From JAJNBD01 sp964471475 (GTDB taxonomy: Bacteria > Pseudomonadota > Gammaproteobacteria > CAISUE01), in NCBI GenBank assembly GCA_964471475.1, contig CAYYFQ010000001.1:124001-188000 (forward strand): a stretch of DNA of 64,000 nt, written 5' to 3'. The position numbers and the translations under genes were made by a program. Under the pieces are notes generated by a model. The model ran no database searches. It had not been told where the DNA came from and saw only the letters and a program-made list of their open reading frames with translations. Below are positions 16,581 to 24,126 of the stretch, piece after piece. Within the stretch, counting starts at the first letter, position 1; every line of letters begins with the position of its first letter.

Positions 16581-19307
16581 CTAAGCTCGACTGGTTCGCT
16601 CAATAAATTGTTTAAGACACAACAAAGCATCTTGAATAACCTCCAAGGACTCTGCCCCGATAGAGACACGCACAAATTTATCACAACTCACGCCATATCC
16701 AATACCTGGTACTACACAAATATTATATTTTTCGAGGAATTGAGAACTAAACGTATCAGAATCCAATAATGATGGCTCAATCGATACAAAAAAATAAAAG
16801 GTGGCTTCCCCAGGTAAATAAGCCAAACCAATTTCATCCATATAATTTTGAATCAACCGACGCTTGTGATTTAATTGTTTAATTTGTGGTTTGGTATACC
16901 GGAGAATCTCATCGAAATACTGAGCGACATAATACTCTAAAATAGTCGCGGGGCAAGTAATCAAGTGTTGATTGAGCTTTAAGACCTGATCAATCAAAAG
17001 CGAATTCGTAATAATATAACCAATTCGCCAACCTGATATACCAAAGTTTTTGGAGATAGAATTGCAAATAATGGTATGTCTTTTTTCGCGGTCGATATTA
17101 CCCAATGAAATAAAAGATTCTTTTTTATCGACAAAATCACTATAGGCTTCATCGGATAAAATAAATAAATTATATTTTTGCGCTAACTGATATAAATAAA
17201 CCAACTCATCGAGCGTAAAAACAGAACCCCGCGGGTTATTCGGATTATTAATAATCAATAATCGTGTACGGTTGGTAATATATTTTTCAAAATCATATAC
17301 CGACTCCCAATAAGGAATGGAAACCGGAATGGCTGAACACAATTTAATCTGTTCAAAATAACTCACCCAGGCCGGCTCATAAACCAATACTTCATCGTCG
17401 GGGTTCAAAATAGCGGCCATCGTCATATAAATAGCAATTTTTGATCCAGCCGTAATAATAATTTCTTTTTCAGGATCAAAAGCGACTTCATATTCTTTCT
17501 TAAAATATTCCGCCAGCTTTTCGCGCAATTCTAAAACACCTCGAGAATGGCTGTAATGATATAAGCTAGGAAAAGGTATAGTTGAAAAATCAAATAACGG
17601 AATATCAAAAAATGCTTCCCCTAAAGATAAAACAATAGTTTTTTTACCTTGCTGCTTGCGCTCATAAACCATGGTGTTATATTTCACCGAAATGGCTTGC
17701 TCAATGCCCAAAACGGCTTTTGAAGCCTTAAAAAAATGTGCTTCTATCGCAGGGTTTTTATGAGTGGTCACGGGAGCTCGTTCTAACTCTTTACCACGCA
17801 CATTCATCGCCCAAGTTTTTATTTTTGCTTTTTGAATTTTTCCGGTGGACGTACAAGGAAATTCCGCCAAAGAAAGATACGCACTGGGTCGCTGTGTCAC
17901 CGCCAAATGTGTTTCACATAACGCATTCAATTGAAGCTCGATATCAACCAGGGATTGATTTTCCAACAGTTTTATAACGGCCACAATCTCTTCACCCGCA
18001 ATATCATCAGAAACCCCAACCACCGCGCAAAGTTCAACGGCAGGATGTTGATACAATATTTCTTCTATCACCAATGGGCTAATATTAATTCCACCTCGAA
18101 TAATCAAATCTTTTTTTCTATCCGTTAAAATAAGCTCATTTTCGCCAGTTACTCTTCCAATATCGCCCGTCAAAAAATATCCCTGGTTATCTAAAAACTG
18201 ATCTATCGATTTTCCATAATAAGTTTTCATTAAATAAGGGGGTTTAACAGCAATTTCTCCATCTAAATCAAACGCTTCATGTTTATTCACAATATCCACT
18301 TGAACACCAGGTAAAATGTGCCCAACAGAGAACGCATTACTTGGAAAGCGGGGAGACTGCGTCGCAATAAATAAAGTTTCTGAAAGACCATAATTTTCAT
18401 ACAGCTTTATACCGTAGCGTTCTTCAAATCTTTTTTTCTGTTCACGTCTTAAGGGAGCTGTTCCTATCAATGCTAAGCTAATACGCTCTTGGCAATATTT
18501 TCTTCCCTCAGCATTACGGTCTGCTAACAATAAAATCGAAATAATGGAAGGAACAAACCAAAAAGCAGTCACCTGATAACGAATAATAGGATCCCAAAAA
18601 TCTAAAATCATGGCAGTAGAAAACCCAGGAGAAATGACTACACTACTTTTTGCCAAATAAGGAATTAATAAAAGATTATAATAACCACCTAAATAAGTCA
18701 TGGGTAAATAACCTAAAAAACGATGCTCCGCTTTAATCCCTACTGTATCAATAAACAAAGAACCATTGTTAACTAAGTTACCAATGGTATGCACCACGCC
18801 TTTAGGGTCTGCCGTCGTACCTGAGGTGTACACGATCAAAGCTAATTGATTTTCTTCTATTGTCCACATTCTGGACGCCACTAAATCAATCTCATCTAAA
18901 GATAAACTCAGCGAAAAAGCTCCCACATCTGAAGAAGCATCAGGAACAACAAGTAAACAATTTTTATCAGAGAGAATCTCAGCAAATTTTTTTAAATGCG
19001 CTTCAGCAATTAAAACAGCTTGCAAATCCGTGTTGGTTAACACATAGTCAATGTGACGAATGCTCCAATCGGGATTGATTGGTACAACAACGACGCCTGC
19101 GTATAAACAACCAAAATAAAATTTAGCAAGAAAAACAGAATTATCTGAAATGACACCAATTTTGCTTCCTTTGTGAAATCCGTTATCTTCAAGCCAAGCA
19201 GCTATTTTGCAAGCATCAATATAATGCTCTCGATAAGTGGTTTGATTTCCATCTTGCGCATCAATTAAAAAAATATCGTTTGTTTTATTACTTAAAAAGT
19301 CATCCAT
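16581..19307 (-). CDS. AMP-forming ligase (ANL) fused to class I/II PLP aminotransferase
   Basis: A 908-residue two-domain protein. Residues 1-510 are an ANL adenylating enzyme with 'VYTSGTTADPKG' (159-170), 'YENYGLSET' (303-311), 'LTGDIG' (379-384), 'DRKKDLIIRGG' (396-406) and the catalytic lysine in 'CTSTGK' (485-490). Residues 520-908 are a fold-type I aminotransferase with 'NNPNNPRGSVF' (687-697), the Asp in 'ILSDEAYSDF' and the PLP lysine in 'SISKNFGISGWR' (Lys753). It would activate a carboxylic acid, probably for the nearby ACP, with transamination of the same or a linked substrate. The start overlaps the preceding gene stop (TAATG). Both active sites look intact. I do not recognise this fusion from any described O-antigen pathway. 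Confidence 0.85.
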   Translation of the reverse strand: MDDFLSNKTNDIFLIDAQDGNQTTYREHYIDACKIAAWLEDNGFHKGSKIGVISDNSVFLAKFYFGCLYAGVVVVPINPDWSIRHIDYVLTNTDLQAVLIAEAHLKKFAEILSDKNCLLVVPDASSDVGAFSLSLSLDEIDLVASRMWTIEENQLALIVYTSGTTADPKGVVHTIGNLVNNGSLFIDTVGIKAEHRFLGYLPMTYLGGYYNLLLIPYLAKSSVVISPGFSTAMILDFWDPIIRYQVTAFWFVPSIISILLLADRNAEGRKYCQERISLALIGTAPLRREQKKRFEERYGIKLYENYGLSETLFIATQSPRFPSNAFSVGHILPGVQVDIVNKHEAFDLDGEIAVKPPYLMKTYYGKSIDQFLDNQGYFLTGDIGRVTGENELILTDRKKDLIIRGGINISPLVIEEILYQHPAVELCAVVGVSDDIAGEEIVAVIKLLENQSLVDIELQLNALCETHLAVTQRPSAYLSLAEFPCTSTGKIQKAKIKTWAMNVRGKELERAPVTTHKNPAIEAHFFKASKAVLGIEQAISVKYNTMVYERKQQGKKTIVLSLGEAFFDIPLFDFSTIPFPSLYHYSHSRGVLELREKLAEYFKKEYEVAFDPEKEIIITAGSKIAIYMTMAAILNPDDEVLVYEPAWVSYFEQIKLCSAIPVSIPYWESVYDFEKYITNRTRLLIINNPNNPRGSVFTLDELVYLYQLAQKYNLFILSDEAYSDFVDKKESFISLGNIDREKRHTIICNSISKNFGISGWRIGYIITNSLLIDQVLKLNQHLITCPATILEYYVAQYFDEILRYTKPQIKQLNHKRRLIQNYMDEIGLAYLPGEATFYFFVSIEPSLLDSDTFSSQFLEKYNICVVPGIGYGVSCDKFVRVSIGAESLEVIQDALLCLKQFIERTSRA

Positions 19308-20215
19308 TATGATTCCTTAGGTAAAATAATAGAGGGGCGCGCGACCACTTTTGCACCGGCAGGAATATTTTCTAAAATTATACTCCCAGCTCCTATATGA
19401 GCTTCATCTTCAATATGCATATAATCGATAATCGTCGCGCCAATTCCAATAAAAACTTGATTGCCTATATAACTGCTGCCGCCTAAAACAGCATTCGCTG
19501 CCACAATCGTATTTTCTCCAACCACAACATTATGCCCAACAATCACATGGCAATCTATTTTCGCACATCGTTTCACCTGCGTATTCGCCAATGCGCCTCG
19601 CAATACAATACTATTGGTTCCTATTTCAACTTTTTCTTCCAGAACAACTCCCCCTACTTGAGGGAAATTTTCTAGATCCCCCATCTCATTAACAATATGT
19701 CCCAAGCCTTCTGCGCCTATTTTGCATCCAGCTTGTATAAGCACATTGTCTTTGAGAATCGTATGGTCATATAAGCAGCAATTCTCATGAATACTTGAGC
19801 CTTCGCCGATTTCACATTTTCCAATAACTGTATAAGGTCCAATATAAACATCGTTGGCAATTTTAGCTTCTGGATGAATAATGGCCGTGGGGTGAATACT
19901 GGGCACAATTGGTTTCTTAAAAAATGTATTCCCAATACGTAAAAAAGCTAATTTAGGATTTTGAGTCAAAATAAAACATTTCTGGGGAAAAAGGGTGATA
20001 TCTATACTAGCATCGCAAACAATGACTTCAGCCAATGATTTTTTTAGCAAAGCTTCTTTATTTTCTCGCGTAGGGCTTATCCAAATTAATGAAGTTTTAG
20101 TAGCTTCTGAAGGCGTACTCAGTTGTTCAATCGTTTTATGAGCAATTTCTCCCTTTATTTCGAAAGAGATGCGAGATAAACATGACACTAATTCGGATAC
20201 GGTATAATTATTCAT
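19307..20215 (-). CDS. LpxD-like hexapeptide N-acyltransferase
   Basis: A 302-residue left-handed beta-helix protein of the LpxD/FdtC type. An N-terminal uridine-binding-like domain (1-100) is followed by hexapeptide repeats from 'PTAIIHPEAKIANDVYIGPY', 'GAEGLGHIVNEMG' (cf. GxxGFG in LpxD), then 'KIDCHVIVGHNVVVGENT'. LpxD itself transfers a hydroxyacyl group from ACP to UDP-3-acylglucosamine. The context here, next to an ACP, an ANL/aminotransferase fusion and O-antigen genes, suggests it transfers an ACP-borne acyl group to an amino sugar. It overlaps the genes on both sides (1 and 8 bases). Confidence 0.75.
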   Translation of the reverse strand: MNNYTVSELVSCLSRISFEIKGEIAHKTIEQLSTPSEATKTSLIWISPTRENKEALLKKSLAEVIVCDASIDITLFPQKCFILTQNPKLAFLRIGNTFFKKPIVPSIHPTAIIHPEAKIANDVYIGPYTVIGKCEIGEGSSIHENCCLYDHTILKDNVLIQAGCKIGAEGLGHIVNEMGDLENFPQVGGVVLEEKVEIGTNSIVLRGALANTQVKRCAKIDCHVIVGHNVVVGENTIVAANAVLGGSSYIGNQVFIGIGATIIDYMHIEDEAHIGAGSIILENIPAGAKVVARPSIILPKES

Positions 20216-20930
20216 AAAAATGTTCGTTGTAATAGGTATCTGGGTGAATTAAAGAATAAATAACGGGATGCCCAGCTTCCGCATGCTCCGCCAAATTACG
20301 CCGATCTCCTTCGCACAATTTTCCATCTTGATAACATTTCCAATATGTCCAACTGGAATCGGAAACATATAGAGCGTTGTTAAAAAGATCAAAAACAGGT
20401 TGTGCGTCGTACGCCTCATAAAGCAAACCAAAATCACTGGCTTTTTTATCTTTCCAGAAATCTAAATTATTTAAACCTGTCATTCCCCCATGAGAAGCGA
20501 CACCAACAATATTAATATCCAACATTCGATTCAGCACTTCGATGTCTCGCTTTAAGCAAGCTTCCGCCGATTCGTTCCAAACAGCTGCTTGATCAACTAC
20601 TTCGGAGTGATAACCAATTTCATGACCACCATCACGAATAAATTTTAAAATTTTATATTCTTCAAACGCAAATGGATTATATTCTTTGGCATGTAAGCGA
20701 ATAAAAAAAGAACCTTTGATCGAAAGTTCATTAAAAATCTCAGCCACTATTTTCGCTTTTTTTAAAGAAAAATCCACATCCACTCGATTAATTAATAATT
20801 TTCTATCTGTTGAGCTTTTGGCCTTTTTTTCCACGTAATCTTTACAAGTAATCACCTCGTAACCTTCAGCCAATACGACACCAAAATATTCTTGAAGGTT
20901 TTTAAATGTAAATGAAAATTGCGGATTCAT
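20208..20930 (-). CDS. polysaccharide deacetylase-like (NodB fold) protein
   Basis: A 240-residue protein with NodB-like features: 'INRVDVDFS' in the place of the catalytic TFDD motif, 'GGHEIGYHSEVVDQ' as the second motif, and 'YSLIHPDTYY' near the C-terminus. The HxxxH pair of canonical members is only partly kept (the second His position is Val or Asp), so activity may differ from ordinary deacetylases. It overlaps the sugar amidotransferase gene by 4 bases (ATGA) and the LpxD-like gene by 8, so it acts in the same pathway. Confidence 0.65.
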   Translation of the reverse strand: MNPQFSFTFKNLQEYFGVVLAEGYEVITCKDYVEKKAKSSTDRKLLINRVDVDFSLKKAKIVAEIFNELSIKGSFFIRLHAKEYNPFAFEEYKILKFIRDGGHEIGYHSEVVDQAAVWNESAEACLKRDIEVLNRMLDINIVGVASHGGMTGLNNLDFWKDKKASDFGLLYEAYDAQPVFDLFNNALYVSDSSWTYWKCYQDGKLCEGDRRNLAEHAEAGHPVIYSLIHPDTYYNEHFYE

Positions 20931-22135
20931 GTGTTACTCTTTTTCGTGTATTTAAGATAAAAACTCCAAGGTATCAATTCCATTTTAGCCATCAAATAAA
21001 AAAACGGTCGAAGTTTTTCAAATAAAGGTTTATAACTCTTATAATCCGTATATTTTCTCACTGGCAATGTCATGAATTCCACAAAAGCTTCATCACTTAG
21101 TTTCCAACGCCGCTTAATCATTTCAACAACTTCTAAATCACAAGGGGGTGGTTCAGCAAGTATCTCAAGTGCTTCCGCACGAGCCATTTGACCTGAGCGA
21201 ATTAAAGCCGAGTAACCGTTAACGCGTTGATCGATATCAAAACGCCGTGGTAACAAATAGCTGTGGTAAAAGGCGGTCATTCGATTTTCTAAATGATGGC
21301 CGCCATACCATTCCCATCCAAATTCTTTGATTAAATTGGCTTTGACTACTTCTTTATTGTAATCCAAATACCACAGCGGCCGAATTTTTTTTAATCGATT
21401 CAAAAGCATCCACTTTAATTGCTTGGTAAACCACATATGAGGGTAAGTACGCAAATGTTTGAGATGACCAAAACGTTGGTGCATATCATGCACATATTTA
21501 GCGTCCATGTATAACCACCCTAATGGTGATACCCCTTCCGATTTAAAAGAGTGGCCTTCAAAAACATATTTTATTTTAAATTTACTTGCCGCCATATTTA
21601 AAGTAGAAGCAAGCGCTAAATCAGTGGGGGCTTCTAAATCAGGCACACCTGCTTTTAAAATGGCTAAGTATAAATCATCATACTCTTCATTATTAACTAC
21701 ATGCGTCCACAATTCTACTTTTAATTTTTGCAACACCTTGTGAATATTTTGGACTGCGATAGTAGAATTCCATGTATTATCAAAATGCACTGCAAGTGGA
21801 CGCAAACCCACTTCTTTAGCTAAACTAATCAAGTAAGAAGAATCGCAGCCACCACTCACGCCTACAATGACATCATAAGGCTTGTGCTTCCCCTCTTTTT
21901 TAATCTCCTCTACAATTTTCCCGAAAGCGTGTTCACCAGAGCTACCTCCAGGATATTGGGCCATTAACTGATCTTGTTGATGACAATAATTGCAAACGCC
22001 GCGCGCATCAAAAATAATTCCAGGGGTTTTATCAGAATAAGCGCAACGGGTACAATGCATTTGAATGGCCGCTTGACGCTCATGCCATTTTTTATGCCAA
22101 GCAACCTCATTTAAAAAAATTTCATTATTTAACAT
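20927..22135 (-). CDS. N-acetyl sugar amidotransferase (WbpG-like), copy 2
   Basis: A 402-residue WbpG/PseA-family enzyme with Cys pairs at 28/31 and 48/51, the PP-loop 'SGGCDSS' (94-100) and 'WEWYGGHHLENRMTAFYHSY' near the C-terminus. It overlaps the HisF-like gene, and HisH-like follows, which is the standard WbpG-HisH-HisF arrangement making acetamidino sugars in Pseudomonas B-band O-antigen and legionaminic acid derivatives. Ammonia from HisH would reach the adenylated N-acetyl group here. Copy 1 at 5318-6445 has the same architecture but a different N-terminal extension. Confidence 0.9.
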   Translation of the reverse strand: MLNNEIFLNEVAWHKKWHERQAAIQMHCTRCAYSDKTPGIIFDARGVCNYCHQQDQLMAQYPGGSSGEHAFGKIVEEIKKEGKHKPYDVIVGVSGGCDSSYLISLAKEVGLRPLAVHFDNTWNSTIAVQNIHKVLQKLKVELWTHVVNNEEYDDLYLAILKAGVPDLEAPTDLALASTLNMAASKFKIKYVFEGHSFKSEGVSPLGWLYMDAKYVHDMHQRFGHLKHLRTYPHMWFTKQLKWMLLNRLKKIRPLWYLDYNKEVVKANLIKEFGWEWYGGHHLENRMTAFYHSYLLPRRFDIDQRVNGYSALIRSGQMARAEALEILAEPPPCDLEVVEMIKRRWKLSDEAFVEFMTLPVRKYTDYKSYKPLFEKLRPFFYLMAKMELIPWSFYLKYTKKSNT

Positions 22136-22899
22136 TCTTTATTCACCAAATAACTTTCCAGCACTTCACGATCGGGAAAATTTGTTAAGACAGCTCGATT
22201 TTTACCTTGATACACTACCATACTTCCTAGAGCAAGCGCAGAAGCACCCGCTTGAATGGCTTTTGATAGATCCTCAAGACAACCCGCTCCTCCATTGGCA
22301 ATAATGGGAATATCAAGCTCAGAAGCTAAAGCTTGAATAATAGTTAAATCATATCCTGAAAAACTGCCTTCCTGATCAACTGCCGTTAACAAAACTTCAC
22401 CTGCACCATAATTTTGAAGGCTTTTAGCATATTCCACCAACGAGTGCTGCCATACTTTTTTTCCACCATGACTACAAATTTTATATTTTCCTAACCAATT
22501 TTTTTTAACATCAATAGAAACTACGACACTTTGGCTCCCATATTTTTCTGCCAACTCACTTATCAAGCGTGGATTTTCCAGTGCTGCACTGTTGATAGCT
22601 ATTTTTTCAACACCCATCGTCAAAAGTTGTTTAGCCTCGACCAGATTTCGTATACCGCCCCCATAAGTAAGCGGCATAAAACATTCGGAGACAATTTGAG
22701 AAACCATTTCAAAAGCGGGGGGCTTCCCTAAAGTTGTCGCAGTAATGTCAAGTAAAATCAGCTCATCCACTTCTTTTTCATTAAAAATGCGAATGGTGTT
22801 GATAGGGTCTCCGACATAATGTGGTTTTTTAAAACCAACCGTTTTCACTAACGCATTTTCCTGCAATAATAAACAAGGCATCACGCGTGGAATTAACAT
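22129..22899 (-). CDS. HisF-like ammonia-channelling subunit of the sugar amidotransferase system
   Basis: A 256-residue (beta/alpha)8 barrel clearly related to imidazole glycerol phosphate synthase HisF. The first strand reads 'MPCLLLQENALVKT', where histidine-pathway HisF has PCLDV, so the cyclase Asp is missing. 'SIDVKK' and 'IIANGGAGCLEDL' keep the phosphate-binding barrel features. This pattern is known for HisF2/WbuZ proteins that pair with HisH2 to feed ammonia to WbpG. It lies 3 bases downstream of the HisH-like gene and overlaps copy 2 of the amidotransferase gene by 7 bases. Confidence 0.88.
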   Translation of the reverse strand: MLIPRVMPCLLLQENALVKTVGFKKPHYVGDPINTIRIFNEKEVDELILLDITATTLGKPPAFEMVSQIVSECFMPLTYGGGIRNLVEAKQLLTMGVEKIAINSAALENPRLISELAEKYGSQSVVVSIDVKKNWLGKYKICSHGGKKVWQHSLVEYAKSLQNYGAGEVLLTAVDQEGSFSGYDLTIIQALASELDIPIIANGGAGCLEDLSKAIQAGASALALGSMVVYQGKNRAVLTNFPDREVLESYLVNKEC

Positions 22900-22902
22900 A
22901 AA

Positions 22903-23523
22903 TTATAAATCCACAAAATTTTTTAATAATCGCATACCAAAGCGATGACTTTTTTCAGGATGAAATTGTACGCCAAAAATATTTTGCCTTTGTAACGCCG
23001 AAGTAAAGGGCAAACCATAAATACTCTCCGCTAAAATATCTGCGGAATTGTCGCACTCCACATAATAAGAGTGAACAAAATAAAAGCGCGCTTCTGACTC
23101 TAACCCTTGATATAAATTATCCACATGCGTGGGTGTAGCAACATTCCATCCCATATGAGGCACTTTAAATTTTTGGTTTTGAAAAGTATCTATTTTAAAT
23201 TTTTTACAGCGGCCTTGTATCCAACCCAAGCCTTTTTTTACTCCTTCCTCACTTTCTTCAAGCAATAGCTGCATTCCCAAACAAATTCCTAAAATCGGCG
23301 TTCCTTCTTGCAACACTTTTTTCTCTAAAAGCGGTATTAACTGAGAGTTTGCCAAATGCTCCACACCGGCATCAAAAGCGCCAACACCTGGCAAAATAAG
23401 CTTATCTGCTTGCTCAATTTCATCAACCTGAGCGGAACACACTGCATTCACTCCTATACGACGCAACATATTTATAATAGAACCAATATTACCCACTCCG
23501 TAATCGACGATGACTAATTTCAT
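22903..23523 (-). CDS. HisH-like glutamine amidotransferase subunit
   Basis: A 206-residue class I glutaminase with the nucleophile Cys81 in 'GICLGMQLL', the oxyanion region 'LPGVGAF' and the His/Glu dyad in 'GVQFHPEKS'. Together with the HisF-like protein it would release ammonia from glutamine and pass it to the WbpG-like enzyme. The ATG directly follows the stop of the acetyltransferase gene upstream (TGAATG). No other histidine biosynthesis gene is nearby, which excludes a role in histidine synthesis from context. Confidence 0.9.
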   Translation of the reverse strand: MKLVIVDYGVGNIGSIINMLRRIGVNAVCSAQVDEIEQADKLILPGVGAFDAGVEHLANSQLIPLLEKKVLQEGTPILGICLGMQLLLEESEEGVKKGLGWIQGRCKKFKIDTFQNQKFKVPHMGWNVATPTHVDNLYQGLESEARFYFVHSYYVECDNSADILAESIYGLPFTSALQRQNIFGVQFHPEKSHRFGMRLLKNFVDL

Positions 23524-24126
23524 TCACCCACCTTGTGCGGTTTCGGTTAATGATTGAATCTTGACTGGTGAGCCATAAGCCTTCGAATGAGGGGGGATAT
23601 TTTGATTCACAAAGCTGTTAGCGCCAATAATACTCCCGCTGCCAATACGCACTCCTTTTTGAATGATCGTATTAGGCCCAATATAACAATTGTCTTCAAT
23701 AATCGTTTGAGCATACTCGTAAGAGGCCTTTCCTCCACTAATTGCCCAATTGACGCTATCATGCGAATAAATTTGCACGCCGGCTGAAATAGAGCAATAC
23801 GAGCCAATTATTACACCCCCACTCCCGTCTAACATTACATTTGGACCAATCCACGTATGATCCCCTACACTCACTTCTCCAAGCACAACTACGTTATCGT
23901 ACACGCTTGCCCCTTCCCCAAAACCCAATAATTTTGCTTTCTCCCAACGATCTATAAAATAATCGCCAAAAGGTAAAACACGTTGAAATTGCTGTTGTTT
24001 GCTTTTTTGTAAAAAAACAATCAACCGACGAATTCTCGCAAAAACATTGAACGGATTTTTTCTAAACCACAAGTTTCGAAAAAAATATTTTATACCTAAT
24101 CGTTTTTTATGAGGGTCAATTGTCAT
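23524..24126 (-). CDS. hexapeptide-repeat acetyltransferase (WbbJ/CatB-like)
   Basis: A 200-residue LbH protein: 'GASVYDNVVVLGEVSVGDHT', 'YSHDSVNWAISGGKA' with the catalytic-type His, 'IIEDNCYIGPNTII' and 'GANSFVNQNIPPHSKAYGSP'. It would acetylate a sugar hydroxyl or amine. The start overlaps the stop of asparagine synthase-like 2 by 11 bases. Because it is inside the acetamidino-sugar operon, it may supply the acetyl group later amidinated by WbpG-like copy 2; this is inference. Confidence 0.8.
   Translation of the reverse strand: MTIDPHKKRLGIKYFFRNLWFRKNPFNVFARIRRLIVFLQKSKQQQFQRVLPFGDYFIDRWEKAKLLGFGEGASVYDNVVVLGEVSVGDHTWIGPNVMLDGSGGVIIGSYCSISAGVQIYSHDSVNWAISGGKASYEYAQTIIEDNCYIGPNTIIQKGVRIGSGSIIGANSFVNQNIPPHSKAYGSPVKIQSLTETAQGG

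Noticed and set aside
22129..23523. Histidine biosynthesis genes
   Set aside because: The HisF-like protein lacks the cyclase Asp and the pair is embedded with a WbpG-like gene; no other his gene is near.
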